From contig CAMARW010000007.1 in assembly GCA_945860865.1 (NCBI GenBank), forward strand, positions 1-64,000: a DNA stretch of 64,000 nt, written 5' to 3'. This document shows positions 41,701-51,591 of the stretch, piece after piece. The stretch's first letter is position 1. Each line of letters begins with the position of its first letter. Source of the stretch: Chitinophaga pinensis (lineage in GTDB: Bacteria; Bacteroidota; Bacteroidia; UKL13-3). The notes beneath the pieces are model-generated. The model was not told the origin of the DNA. It was given only the letters and a program-made list of their open reading frames with translations, and ran no database searches. The position numbers and the translations under genes are program-made.

Positions 41701-41892
41701 AAATAACTCTAAACCTCGGTTATAAAACTTGGTTTCATCGGTATAAATAGCGGTTTGCTGGCCGTAGATAGAAGATATAGATTGAAAAAATAGCAAGCCG
41801 AATACCAGCGTTATTCTCAGATATCTAGCTGAATTTTTTGTTGAACCCCACTCCCGAGGAGGGAAGATTTTATGTGAAATATTTTTTTGCAT
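38773..41892 (-). CDS. Large tetratricopeptide repeat protein
   Basis: 1039 aa, many TPR-like units across its length. Confidence 0.9.
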   Translation of the reverse strand: MQKNISHKIFPPREWGSTKNSARYLRITLVFGLLFFQSISSIYGQQTAIYTDETKFYNRGLELFDKEKFAAAQTHFDWYANIGVDPINKINAEYFAAVCAMELFNNDALPRLTQIARKFPTNPKGKLAIYQIGKFHYRNKNNPLAISSLDLVQTNYLSNVDLKEYYFIYGYALFKVDRFEDAKKALKPIKDESSKYYDAANYYYGYVCYKNNDYEEALTHFNRIKYHKTFGPLSAVYVAQVYFARKQYAEVIQFCDTLSKPEIANDVAGLIGQSHYQLKNYAAAIPHLEKFMKAAPVVPGDNDYFMLAESYAQTKAYEKAIQQFLKVDNKNDTLIKFVQYNLANCYLKLGNKTAARAAFENCYQADSNSHLAEASLFFSAKLADELNLQAQAITRYLKLIDRYNEGVFTEEARSNLGSILLNGKNYREAIRILSAIKKPNTADLKNLQRVIYYRAEELYLNNNYADAGELFIKAADVSYDAKIAGLANFWLSELAYKEQFYKESISYLLKFQEVKEVKNTRFYNHSFYNLGYNYLKQANYSKAIEAFVNYEKKDNPIQNIEVYTDAVLRIADCYFADKSYTNSLVYYDLMINKDLKGADYALFQKALILGLLNKNEEKINALRILEKNYSGSTYIDDAVYEIADNYLKNESYDLAASAFQNLIAKYPRSVFLRQAILNKALALFNLKRDEEALDEVKKLITNYPSSEEAKEALPMVQTIFVNQGKGEEYLNFIKVLPNVVISASVQDSLSYESAFILYQKENYEKSSKVFGNYIQRFPGGYFILKANYFKAESDYKQKKYDDALVHYEYVANALRNEYSERCTRQSAVLLNLRKNYEKAFDYFAALERIASTRENLQLALLGQMRTCSFLGRIDSAAQASFRYLGSAIAQKEGVIEANAFIGRYYILNQNYDSALISYQTVLKENKGLLGAEAKYHVALVQFQKKDYKASQKTIFELNDKFSAFEFWVAKGFLLLADTYLQQKDYFQAKATLQSLIENYDGKEILDQCKSKLTEIESLEKEQKDATQKMIEQRIKQNEK

Positions 41893-41973
41893 GAATTTAC
41901 TACAACTGCTACCAAAATTAGGTGTGTAGGCTTGCTAATTACACTTGCATTTATCCCCATTTGTGTGCATTCT

Positions 41974-41994
41974 TTTGGCTTTTGCTTAGCCAAA
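41974..41994. other. Intergenic hairpin TTTGGCT-N7-AGCCAAA
   Basis: Perfect 7-bp inverted repeat between the TPR gene and the PAP2 gene. Confidence 0.5.
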
Positions 41995-42023
41995 TAGACA
42001 CTTTAATTGGCTTGTGAAAGGGC

Positions 42024-42031
42024 TATTTTTG
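42024..42031 (+). promoter_or_regulatory. Candidate -7 element TATTTTTG upstream of the PAP2 gene
   Basis: TAnnTTTG match 20 nt upstream of ATG 42051. Confidence 0.35.
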
Positions 42032-42050
42032 CTTTAATATTGCCGTAGTC

Positions 42051-42686
42051 ATGCAAAAACAGAATTTCATTCTTTATACCACATTTATCAGTTTGTTATT
42101 GCCGATACTTTTGGTGCAAGCATTTGTACCACAGATGGATATTGTTTTAAAAATAAATGGTCTCCACTCAATTGGGCTCGATAATCTTTGTTTATACGGC
42201 ACTTTTTTAGGGGATGGTTGGTTTATACTAGCGGTTTGTTTGGTTTTGTTTTTCTATAAACCTCGCATTGCAGTGCTTATTTTAATGGCTTACTTGCTCA
42301 GCTCGGGCGTAACGCAGGCTCTCAAACATTTTGTTTTTCCTCAGTTTCATCGTCCGCTTTGGCATTTAGAATCGAATAAAGATTTCATTTATCATCTCGT
42401 ACCTGGTACCGATGTAAGTTATAATTTTAGTTTTCCGAGCGGACATACCACTTCTGCTTTTGCTTTTTTTGGAATCTTATACTTTTTCGCACAAAATAAA
42501 TTGTACCGACAGCTTTGGATGGTTTTAGCATTTTTTACGGGCTTTACGCGCATTTATCTTTTGCAACATTTTTTGATAGATACCAGCGTTGGCGCATTTA
42601 TTGGCTTTACCACCGCATTTTTGATACATACATTTTGGTACCAAACGAGAAAGTTAGATTTTATATTAAACAAGTTAAAAGCATGA
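42051..42686 (+). CDS. PAP2-family phosphatase
   Basis: KHFVFPQFHRP, SFPSGHTTSAFAFFG, RIYLLQHFLIDTSVGAFIG. Confidence 0.88.
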   Translation: MQKQNFILYTTFISLLLPILLVQAFVPQMDIVLKINGLHSIGLDNLCLYGTFLGDGWFILAVCLVLFFYKPRIAVLILMAYLLSSGVTQALKHFVFPQFHRPLWHLESNKDFIYHLVPGTDVSYNFSFPSGHTTSAFAFFGILYFFAQNKLYRQLWMVLAFFTGFTRIYLLQHFLIDTSVGAFIGFTTAFLIHTFWYQTRKLDFILNKLKA

Positions 42687-44344
42687 AAAAATATATAAAT
42701 CAATATCCCTATTTATTTGTTTTTATTTGGGCTGCTGTCTTATTTATGCCTTTTTTGGGTGCCGTGCATTTGTTTGATTGGGACGAAATAAATTTTGCAG
42801 AATCTGCCCGAGAAATGCTTCTAACAGGCAACTACCAAAAAGTGCAAATTAATTTTAGTCCGTTTAAAGAAAAACCACCTTTATTTTTTTGGTTACAGGC
42901 GGCCAGTATGCATGTTTTCGGGGTTTCAGAATTTGCTGCTCGTTTTCCCAATGCCATCATAGGTATCTTTACCTTATTATTTGTTTTTCATATTGGAAAA
43001 CGTTGGTTCAATGCACGTTTTGCTTGGCTTTTTGTATTGCTAACCACAGGTTCTTTAACGCCACATTTGTATTTTAAAACGGGTATTATAGATCCCTTAT
43101 ACAATCTTTTTATTATCTTTTCTATCTATCAATTGTTTTTGTATACGCTTCAAAATAAAGCCTTACATGCTTGGTTGCTAGGCGTTTTTTTGGGTTTGGC
43201 CATTATTACTAAAGGTCCAGTTGCGGTGTTGGTAATACTTTTGTGTTTTATAGCTTATTGGGCTTTTCAGCGCTTTCAAAAGTTTTTTCAAATTAGACAT
43301 TTGTTTTATGCCGTGGTAAGTGCTTTTTCTGTGAGTGCCTTTTGGTTTGGATTAGAAACCATTGAGAACGGACCAGGGTTTTTATTGGCATTTATCAATT
43401 ACCAAATAGATTTATTTTTAAACCCAGTTGCGGGTCATGGGCAGCCTTTTTGGTATCATCCGGTGGTTTTATTAATAGGATGTTTCCCCGCCTCAATTAT
43501 TGCTTTTCCTAATTTGTTGCAGCGTTCGGTTCAGGCCCCAAAAACACCACAAACACAGTTGTTATTTTTTATGCGTTTGTGCTTTTGGGTGGTACTTATT
43601 TTATTCTCCATTGTAGAAACCAAAATTGTGCATTATAGTTCGCTCTGCTATATTCCATTAACATTTTTAGCAGCTCATTTCTTGTTTCAAATAAGTGAGC
43701 GCCAGAAAAATTGGCAATTTTTTCAAGCAGTTTTGTTTGCATTGGTTGGAATAGTATTGGCAGTTTTGATAGTGGCCATTACTTTTATCGATAGCTTTAA
43801 ACTCCATTTAATTCCGCTAATTAAAGACGATTTTGCTGTAGCTTCTTTGCAGGTAAGTGGTGGCTGGCAGGGATGGGAGTTTTTACTTGGATTGAGTTTA
43901 TTGCTTATGATATTTTATACCTTGGCATCGCTGAGAAAGGTTGAAAAAGTAAAATTCATTTCTACCTTTTTAATTTTCCAATCATTGTTAATACCTTGCT
44001 TATTGGCGGTTTTGGCCCCTCGAATTGAACAATATAGTCAGGCACCAGCCATAAACTTTTTCAAAAGTTTGCAAGATAAAGAGGTGTATATAGAAACATT
44101 GGGTTATAAGAGTTATGCCCAAAATTTTTATGGCCGAACCAAACCACCAAGCCATGAAAATGCTAAAAATATAGATTGGTTATTGCATGGTAAAATAGAT
44201 AAAGATGCTTATTTCTCTTTACATGTAAACAATACCAAAGACCATATAAATAGCACTATGGAACTTATCGGGCAAAAAGGTGGATTTGTGTTTTACAGGC
44301 GTTTGGTTCAACCAGATAGTTTAGAAAGTAAAATTAAACCCTAG
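42683..44344 (+). CDS. ArnT-like glycosyltransferase family 39/83 membrane protein
   Basis: FDWDEINFAESAREMLLTGNYQKVQINFSPFKEKPPLFFWLQA. Start 42683 via ATGA overlap preferred over ORF start 42515. Confidence 0.85.
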   Translation: MKKYINQYPYLFVFIWAAVLFMPFLGAVHLFDWDEINFAESAREMLLTGNYQKVQINFSPFKEKPPLFFWLQAASMHVFGVSEFAARFPNAIIGIFTLLFVFHIGKRWFNARFAWLFVLLTTGSLTPHLYFKTGIIDPLYNLFIIFSIYQLFLYTLQNKALHAWLLGVFLGLAIITKGPVAVLVILLCFIAYWAFQRFQKFFQIRHLFYAVVSAFSVSAFWFGLETIENGPGFLLAFINYQIDLFLNPVAGHGQPFWYHPVVLLIGCFPASIIAFPNLLQRSVQAPKTPQTQLLFFMRLCFWVVLILFSIVETKIVHYSSLCYIPLTFLAAHFLFQISERQKNWQFFQAVLFALVGIVLAVLIVAITFIDSFKLHLIPLIKDDFAVASLQVSGGWQGWEFLLGLSLLLMIFYTLASLRKVEKVKFISTFLIFQSLLIPCLLAVLAPRIEQYSQAPAINFFKSLQDKEVYIETLGYKSYAQNFYGRTKPPSHENAKNIDWLLHGKIDKDAYFSLHVNNTKDHINSTMELIGQKGGFVFYRRLVQPDSLESKIKP

Positions 44345-46606
44345 TGTGGGCATAATAGGCAACTGATTGGTTCTTCTATAATTTAAACGATCAAAAAAGA
44401 AAATATTATCTCTGTTGTACACATTGGTAGCGGCCAAAATAATGCTAAGTGTTCTGTTTTTTTCGAAGTAAATTTTCTTGGAAATAGAAGCATCTAAACG
44501 ATGAAAATAGGGCAACCTGCCGGTATTCACATCTGTGAAGTGAACGCCTAAATTACCATTTTGGTTATTAGTGTTTGAACCTACGCCATTGCTAAAATCT
44601 AGGTTAGCAAAAAATCCTTGTGTTTGTGTAAAAGGGAAGCCCGAACCAAAGTTCCATCGTGTGTTTAAGTTCCAGCTTTTTTGTTTGCCCCAGGCATAGG
44701 TAAATACTAGGTTTACATTGTGTCTTCTATCAAAATGGGGAGTGTAATCTCTTCTTCCATCGTTTCTGGTAACAAAAGTAAGGGAATAAACGGCCCATAA
44801 ATAAAAGCTTTTATACTCGTATTTTAGCCTGGCATCTGCCCCATAAGCTTTTCCAGTTTCTTTAATTACATCGCCTCTTAAGAAATAAGGTTTATCAAAA
44901 TTACCAGAGGTGTTATCATAAATTTTATCACGGTTAATATTGGTAATTTGTGAGAAATTTTTAATGAAACCTTCTATGTTTATTTCCACATTTCTGCCTA
45001 AGTCTATTTCTGTTCCAATAACTAAATGTTCTGCTGTTTGGCGTCTGATTCCGCTGTTTACCTCATCTGGACTAGATAAAAATCCATAGAATAAATTAAC
45101 AACATCTTGATCACTTACTGCTGCCATTAAATTTTGCGAGTATGTACCAGCCGCAAGTTTAACCCGTACGTTACTGTTAACATTGTACTTTAGTCCTAAA
45201 CGCGGTTCAATACTGCCTTCTGTAAGCGATGAATAATAAACTACTCTTAGTCCGGGTTCAACAATAAAGCGGTTCCATACTTTTCTGTACTTTAAAAACC
45301 CATGTAATTCTGTAGCGTAATCATCCTGACTTAAAGTTCTTCCCACACCATTTGTATATTTAAATTGGGTGCCAAAGCCCACGGCTTCAAAACCATATTT
45401 AATATCATCTTTTCCCAAAAAATTGGTAAAGTTTACACTGGTATTAAAACTACTTATATAACTTTCTCTTGGGAGGTTGTCTAAAGTTTTTTGATTCATT
45501 TGGTAATTTGAATAGCCCACATTAGCATTAATTAAAGTGTTGGAACCATCGGGAATAATCAACAAATTACCTCCAAAACCATTGGATGTCCATGTGTATT
45601 GGTTGTTTGTAAATTGCGTTTTGTCATCAAAATGAAATCCAAATAGGTTCAGCCTGCTACCATTAGAAGATACATTAGAGAATTTGCCATAAATATCGTT
45701 GAAGGAGTAGGGTAAGCCGTTTACTTTGTCTGCGTAACTATATAATATTGGAGCGGTTTTATTTAGGTATGAGCTTTTATAAGATAAAATATAGGAAGAG
45801 CTGCCTCCTTGTTCGGTGAATTTGCGCAGTGGGCCTTCCAGTAATATTTTTGAGCTCATGGGATTTCCGGCAATTTTGCCCGAGAATTTTTTCTTGTCAC
45901 CTTCACGCGTACTTACATCAATAATGCCGCTTATTCTACCGCCATATTGTGCATTAAAGCCGCCCGAACTAACTTCGGCATTACGGATAATATCTGCATC
46001 AAAAACAGAAAATAAGCCAATGCTATGAAATGGATTGTAAATAATCATTCCATCTAGCATCACCTTATTCATAACTGGCGGTCCCCCGCGAACGTATAAT
46101 TGCCCGCCTTGGTCGCCACTAAAATTTACGCCGGGTAAAACTTGCAAGTATTGCACTAAATCGGGTTCGCCTCCAAAAGTGGGTAATTGTTTTAATTCTT
46201 TTTGGGTAATGGTATTAGCCGAAATATTTACATTTTCTTTTTGTTTCTGCTTATCGGCTTTAATTTCAACGGTATTAAGTTCAAATTTTTTAGCTTTTAA
46301 AAATAGGTTTTGAGTTACAATTCCTCCAGTTTTTACCGTTATTTTCGCAAAAGCAGAATCGTAGCCCAGTCCAAAACTCATGAGGGTATAACTGCCTGGT
46401 TTAACTTTTGAGATAGCGTAAAATCCATTTTCATCTGTTGTTTTACCCTGCATCAATTCTTTAATTACAATATTGGTAAAAATCATTGGTTCACCAGATT
46501 CTTTATCGAAAACAAATCCTCTAATTTCGCCTGTTTGAGCAAAAGATGACACAAAAAAGAGAGAGAAAACAAGTGAATATAAGAGCTTTTTAAATTGGAT
46601 TGTCAT
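44321..46606 (-). CDS. TonB-dependent outer-membrane receptor with N-terminal carboxypeptidase-regulatory-like domain
   Basis: GEIRGFVFDKESGEPMIFTNIVIKELMQGKTTDENGFY; plug VNFSGDQGGQLYVRGGPPVMNKVMLDGMIIYNP. Confidence 0.92.
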   Translation of the reverse strand: MTIQFKKLLYSLVFSLFFVSSFAQTGEIRGFVFDKESGEPMIFTNIVIKELMQGKTTDENGFYAISKVKPGSYTLMSFGLGYDSAFAKITVKTGGIVTQNLFLKAKKFELNTVEIKADKQKQKENVNISANTITQKELKQLPTFGGEPDLVQYLQVLPGVNFSGDQGGQLYVRGGPPVMNKVMLDGMIIYNPFHSIGLFSVFDADIIRNAEVSSGGFNAQYGGRISGIIDVSTREGDKKKFSGKIAGNPMSSKILLEGPLRKFTEQGGSSSYILSYKSSYLNKTAPILYSYADKVNGLPYSFNDIYGKFSNVSSNGSRLNLFGFHFDDKTQFTNNQYTWTSNGFGGNLLIIPDGSNTLINANVGYSNYQMNQKTLDNLPRESYISSFNTSVNFTNFLGKDDIKYGFEAVGFGTQFKYTNGVGRTLSQDDYATELHGFLKYRKVWNRFIVEPGLRVVYYSSLTEGSIEPRLGLKYNVNSNVRVKLAAGTYSQNLMAAVSDQDVVNLFYGFLSSPDEVNSGIRRQTAEHLVIGTEIDLGRNVEINIEGFIKNFSQITNINRDKIYDNTSGNFDKPYFLRGDVIKETGKAYGADARLKYEYKSFYLWAVYSLTFVTRNDGRRDYTPHFDRRHNVNLVFTYAWGKQKSWNLNTRWNFGSGFPFTQTQGFFANLDFSNGVGSNTNNQNGNLGVHFTDVNTGRLPYFHRLDASISKKIYFEKNRTLSIILAATNVYNRDNIFFFDRLNYRRTNQLPIMPTLGFNFTF

Positions 46607-46757
46607 AGGTAAAAGATCTACTGCTATTTTTTTATATTAAGATTTTTAAAGCGGCACGAATATAAGTGAAGTAAGCAAAATCTTTTTAAAAGTTGTTTCT
46701 TTCTTATAAAATTGAGGAATATTTTATTAAAAAACTTAATTTGCCCGATTCAAATAA

Positions 46758-49253
46758 ATGTATTTCATGAAGATATCTCACTTGAAAATCAGGAATTTTA
46801 GCAGTAAACAAGTGTTTCGCTTGTGTGTTTTGTTCCTTTTTATAGGTTTTAATTCGAGCCTTATTTTGGCTCAGAATGCCAAAATTGCGCAAGAAAATCT
46901 TGCTAATATTAGGATTGATGAGTTAAGCGACCAACAAATTGTTAATTTTAAGGATAAATTTTTGGCTCAAGGATTTGAACTGGTTAATTTAGAGCTAGAA
47001 TTGCAAAAGCGAGGATTGCCAAGCAGTGAAATTAAGAAGTTGGAGCTGCGACTAGAAAAAATACAAAAAAGCAGCGGTGGCTCAGAATTGGTTCAAACCG
47101 AAAATAAAAACACCAAAAGAACGAGTCCTAAAAAAGAAGAATCTTTGTTTGAAAATAGCAATCCCTTTGCAGCCTTGTTACCTAAAATATTTGGTTCAGA
47201 CCTATTTAACAACCCACGATTGAGTTTTGAGCCTAATTTAAAAATGGCTACTCCTTTAAACTATCAACTAGGACCAGAAGATGAGGTTTTGGTTGATATA
47301 TTTGGTTTTTCTGAGCAGAGCTTTAAGTTGTTGGTTTCGCCTGAAGGTCATATTAGAATCCCTAATTTTGGTCCAATTCAGGTGGCAGGTTTAACTATAG
47401 AGCAAGCGCAGCAAAAGATTAAATCGCAATTGATTAAGATATATCCAAGGATGCAAACAGGAGAAACGTCTGTATCTGTAAATTTGGGAAATATTAGAAA
47501 TATTCAGGTTACTATTTTGGGCGAAGTTGTTTTGCCTGGAACCTATTCATTGCCATCTTTGGCGTCTGCTTTTAATGCGCTGTATGTATCGGGCGGACCA
47601 AACATGAACGGGTCTTTTAGAAATATTAAAGTGATACGTGGCAACAGGGTTATAGCCAAAGTAGATATGTATGATTTTTTAGTGAATGGAAATTCGAAAG
47701 GTAATATTGCCTTAAAAGACCAAGATGTTATCAAAATTGAGCCTTACGATATTAGGGTAGAATTAACTGGTTTTGTAAAGCGTGATGGTTTTTTTGAGCT
47801 ATTGCCTAAGGAGAATTTGGGGCATTTGTTAAAATATGCAGGTGGGTTTACGGCTCAGGCATATGCAAAACGAATTAAGGTTACTAGAAATACAGGTAGT
47901 ATGAAAAGTGTTTCGGATGTGATGCAGGATAAGTTTGCCACATTTTTGCCGCAAAACGGAGATGTTTATGCTGTGGATAGCATTTTAACGCGTTACCAAA
48001 ATAGGGTTCAAATATCGGGAGCTGTTTTTAGGCCGGGTTATTTTAGTATTGATGAAAACAAAACACTTAAAACATTATTGGCCAATGCAGAGGGGGTAAA
48101 AGAGGATGCCTTTTTAACACGTGCTACTATTTTAAGAACCAAGGACGATAATTCATTGGAAATGATTTCTATAAACTTAAAAGAACTTATTGAAAAGGGG
48201 AGTGATATTGATCTGAAAAGAGAAGATAAAATAACGATAGCTTCTAAAATGGAAATGCGTGAGGAATTTAATCTAACCATCAACGGAAACGTTTTAAAGC
48301 CCGGAGTTTATCCATACGCATCTAAAATGAAGATTGAAGATCTTATTATATTGGCAGGCGGATTAAAAGAAGCTGCCTCGCTCAGCAACATTCAAATTGC
48401 GCATCGCTCATATGAGGTTGATAAATTAAATCCAAACAGTGATTTAGCCAAGGTTCAAACTATTTCAATCAATAAAGAGCTTAAGTCTGACCCAAATTTT
48501 GATTACGAATTAAAGCCATTTGATATTGTAACGGTGTTTTCTATTCCGGGTTACCAAGAACAAATTCAAGTAGAGATAAATGGCGAGGTTATATATCCAG
48601 GAAAATATGTTTTAGCCAAAGGCAATGAGCGTATTTCTGATATCATTAAACGGTCTGGCGGAATTACAGCAAATGGGTTCCCGGGTGGAGCAATTTTATT
48701 AAGAAAAAAAGGGAATAGCTTCCAAGATTTAATTGTAAAACAAAACAAATTAGATGCCCTAAAAAAGTTGAGTAAAGATTCTGTGAAGGTAAATGAGGAA
48801 ATAGAAAAGGAAATGTCTCGGGAGTTTGATATTGTTGGTATAAATTTAGAACGCATATTAAAGAAACCGGGTAATAAAGAAGATTTATTTGTGCGCAATG
48901 GAGATGTAATAGAGGTTCCATTCTTAAAGCAAACTGTTTTAGTTAGTGGTCAAGTTTTATACCCTGTACGTTTGCGTTTTGAGAGTGGTAGTAGTTTTAG
49001 GAGTTATGTATCTATGGCCGGTGGGTTTAGTTCTAAAGCTTCAAAGAAGCTTTCGTATATTGTTTATGCCAATGGAACAGCAAAAGACACTAAGAACTTT
49101 TTGTTTTTCAAGGTTTATCCGAAAGTTAAACCAGGAGCCGAAATTGTGGTGCCACAGAGAGATGATAAAAAAGCAATATCTGCTATAGAGATGGCAACGA
49201 TTGCAACTAGTTTAACAAGTATGATTTTTATAATTTCTACATTAATTAAATAA
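46758..49253 (+). CDS. Polysaccharide export protein with multiple SLBB domains (Wza-like)
   Basis: LGPEDEVLVDIFGFSEQSFKLLVSPEGHIRIPNFGPIQVAGLTIEQAQQKI; repeated SLBB segments; C-terminal TM. Confidence 0.9.
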   Translation: MYFMKISHLKIRNFSSKQVFRLCVLFLFIGFNSSLILAQNAKIAQENLANIRIDELSDQQIVNFKDKFLAQGFELVNLELELQKRGLPSSEIKKLELRLEKIQKSSGGSELVQTENKNTKRTSPKKEESLFENSNPFAALLPKIFGSDLFNNPRLSFEPNLKMATPLNYQLGPEDEVLVDIFGFSEQSFKLLVSPEGHIRIPNFGPIQVAGLTIEQAQQKIKSQLIKIYPRMQTGETSVSVNLGNIRNIQVTILGEVVLPGTYSLPSLASAFNALYVSGGPNMNGSFRNIKVIRGNRVIAKVDMYDFLVNGNSKGNIALKDQDVIKIEPYDIRVELTGFVKRDGFFELLPKENLGHLLKYAGGFTAQAYAKRIKVTRNTGSMKSVSDVMQDKFATFLPQNGDVYAVDSILTRYQNRVQISGAVFRPGYFSIDENKTLKTLLANAEGVKEDAFLTRATILRTKDDNSLEMISINLKELIEKGSDIDLKREDKITIASKMEMREEFNLTINGNVLKPGVYPYASKMKIEDLIILAGGLKEAASLSNIQIAHRSYEVDKLNPNSDLAKVQTISINKELKSDPNFDYELKPFDIVTVFSIPGYQEQIQVEINGEVIYPGKYVLAKGNERISDIIKRSGGITANGFPGGAILLRKKGNSFQDLIVKQNKLDALKKLSKDSVKVNEEIEKEMSREFDIVGINLERILKKPGNKEDLFVRNGDVIEVPFLKQTVLVSGQVLYPVRLRFESGSSFRSYVSMAGGFSSKASKKLSYIVYANGTAKDTKNFLFFKVYPKVKPGAEIVVPQRDDKKAISAIEMATIATSLTSMIFIISTLIK

Positions 49254-49256
49254 ATT

Positions 49257-50321
49257 ATGGAAGTAGAAATGAAGGAAATTAAAATGTCTGTGAATGCGTA
49301 TTTTAAATACCTTAAAAGGAATAGGATTTATCTAATTGCACCTTTTATTCTTGGATTAATTATAGGAATAAGTTATGCTATAATTAAAAAGCCAAAATAC
49401 GAGGCTCATGTTAGTTTTATTATTAATGAAAACGATAAAGGTTTAGGTAGCTCATTGCTATCATTAGCCGGTCAATCTGGATTGTTTTTGGGTGGTGGTG
49501 GCTTAACCCCTAATGATGACAAGATTTTATTTTTATTTGGTTCTCGCCGAATTATTGGGGAGGCTATATTGAAGAAAGTAAACCTTGAAGATAAAAATTC
49601 GGCGTTAATTGTAAATGAACTGATTAATGAACTAAAGATTTATTCTTATTGGGGCAAGGATACCCTGATGGCTGATTTTGCCAAAATTGAATCGGCAAAC
49701 TACGATGCATTGAGCCGACAAGAAAATAGAGCATTAGACGTTGTTATGGAGGTTTTGGTAAATGGCAAATTTTTTGAATATGAGGCATTAAAAAAGAAAT
49801 CATTGGTAGGGCAGGGCACCGGAATACTATTTATTAAGGCAACTCTTCCTAATGAAATTTTGGCCAAACGTTTGGCTGAAGAAATTTATGCATCTATCAG
49901 TGATTTTTATATTCAAAATGCGGTTCAAAAGCAACAATCTAATGTAAATTTGCTCGAGTCTAAATTAGATTCCGTTCAGCGTTTAATTCATAAGTTAGAG
50001 TCAAATCTTGGAGTTGCCTCCGATAATAATTTCAATGTTTTTAAAGCCAGCGGAAAAGTGGAGGAAGTTCGTTTAAAAAGAGATTTAGAAATACTAAATA
50101 CAATTATGGGCGAGCTAATTAAGAATTACGAATTCGCAAAAATTACCTTAGAGCAGCAAAGGCCATTTTTTAAATTGATAGATGGACCAACACTTCCATT
50201 AACAGCCCTCTATAAATCCAAGATTAAATATAGTCTATTGGCCGCTTTCGGTTTAAGTGTAGGAATGTTTTTGCTGCTAAGTGTTCAATATTTCAGATTA
50301 AAGAATGATCCAAAAAATTAA
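49257..50321 (+). CDS. Wzz-family chain-length determinant
   Basis: Two terminal TM segments; PKYEAHVSFIINENDKGLGSSLLSLAGQ. Confidence 0.85.
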   Translation: MEVEMKEIKMSVNAYFKYLKRNRIYLIAPFILGLIIGISYAIIKKPKYEAHVSFIINENDKGLGSSLLSLAGQSGLFLGGGGLTPNDDKILFLFGSRRIIGEAILKKVNLEDKNSALIVNELINELKIYSYWGKDTLMADFAKIESANYDALSRQENRALDVVMEVLVNGKFFEYEALKKKSLVGQGTGILFIKATLPNEILAKRLAEEIYASISDFYIQNAVQKQQSNVNLLESKLDSVQRLIHKLESNLGVASDNNFNVFKASGKVEEVRLKRDLEILNTIMGELIKNYEFAKITLEQQRPFFKLIDGPTLPLTALYKSKIKYSLLAAFGLSVGMFLLLSVQYFRLKNDPKN

Positions 50322-51591
50322 AAATGAACTCATTGGGCATTCTGGTTTTTTTAAGGTAACCCTGCTTTCTTCTTTATCGAGTGGGTTAAAAATTGTTATT
50401 AGTTTTGTGGTTAGTAAATTTCTAGCCATTTATGGCGGCCCGGCAGGATTTGCAATGGTAGGCCAAATGAATAATTTCTTGAGTATTTTGCATGCGTTTG
50501 GGTCTGGTGGGTTTAATACCGGACTAACAAAATATGTATCCGAATATGAGAATAATTCGGAAATGCGAAATAGGTTTATAGCTACAACACTATTTTTGAT
50601 GGTAATTCTCACGAGTGTTTCTGCTATTTTTTTATTGGCTTTCTCCTCATTAGTTTCAAACTATTTATTTCAAACAGACGACTATCAATTATACATAGCT
50701 ATTACAGGCTTTATGATGTTTTTATATAATGCTGGTCATGTATTTTTGGCTGTTTTTAATGGTTTAAAGCTTTTTAAAACATTTATATTTGTTAATATAT
50801 TAATAAGTTTTGCAGGTTTAATTAGCTCTTTATTATGTATTTATTTTTGGGGTATTCAAGGCGCTGTTATAGCTATTATTATTAATCTTGCGTTTTATCT
50901 CTTGGTATTGATGCCTTTTTTAAAAAAGGCAGATTGGTTCGATTTCAGAGAGATTCGTTTTCGTTTTTTTTCCTCTGAGACCAAAAAACTGAGCTCGTTT
51001 ACCCTCATGTTTTTGGCAAGTTCAAGTGTAACCCCTATTGTGCAAATTGCTTTAAGAACTTATTTATTTAATCAATATTCTGAGATAAGCGCGGGCTTTT
51101 GGGAGGCTCTTAATAGGTTTTCGCAAATTCCAGTTTTAATTTTAACAACTGCATTTAGCACCTATTACTTACCCCACCTGGCTCAAATAAAAACGCATGC
51201 CTTAATGCGTATCGAAATCCGTAAAACCATTAAATTGGTAATACCCATGAGTTTGTTTATTTTAGGGGTTTTATATGTTTTTCGTGAATTACTTATTCGA
51301 TTAGTTTTTACACAGGGATTTGAACCAGTTTCTGATCTGCTTTTATGGCAGTTAATTGGTGATTTTCTGAGATTATTGAGCTTTGTATTTGCCTATGTGC
51401 TGTTGGCCAAAGCCCAAACATTATTTTATATTTTGGGAGAAGTTTTTTTTGGAGTATGCATGTATGCTTCAGCCATTTTTTTATTGCCCCAATATGGGTT
51501 GGTAGGTATTACCTATGCCTATAGTTTAAGTTATTTTTTATACCTTGTACTAGTGGTGTTTTTCTTTTATAGGAGTAAATGGGATGGGTAA
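50305..51591 (+). CDS. Wzx-like O-antigen/polysaccharide flippase
   Basis: About 12 TM segments; flippase-family N-terminus (SSLSSGLKIVISFVVSKFLAIYGGPAGFAMVGQMNNF). Confidence 0.88.
   Translation: MIQKIKNELIGHSGFFKVTLLSSLSSGLKIVISFVVSKFLAIYGGPAGFAMVGQMNNFLSILHAFGSGGFNTGLTKYVSEYENNSEMRNRFIATTLFLMVILTSVSAIFLLAFSSLVSNYLFQTDDYQLYIAITGFMMFLYNAGHVFLAVFNGLKLFKTFIFVNILISFAGLISSLLCIYFWGIQGAVIAIIINLAFYLLVLMPFLKKADWFDFREIRFRFFSSETKKLSSFTLMFLASSSVTPIVQIALRTYLFNQYSEISAGFWEALNRFSQIPVLILTTAFSTYYLPHLAQIKTHALMRIEIRKTIKLVIPMSLFILGVLYVFRELLIRLVFTQGFEPVSDLLLWQLIGDFLRLLSFVFAYVLLAKAQTLFYILGEVFFGVCMYASAIFLLPQYGLVGITYAYSLSYFLYLVLVVFFFYRSKWDG

Noticed and set aside
42515-42682. N-terminal extension of the ArnT-like ORF overlapping the PAP2 gene
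   Set aside because: It is in a different frame inside a well-supported PAP2 CDS; ATG 42683 with an ATGA overlap and a typical TM start is better.
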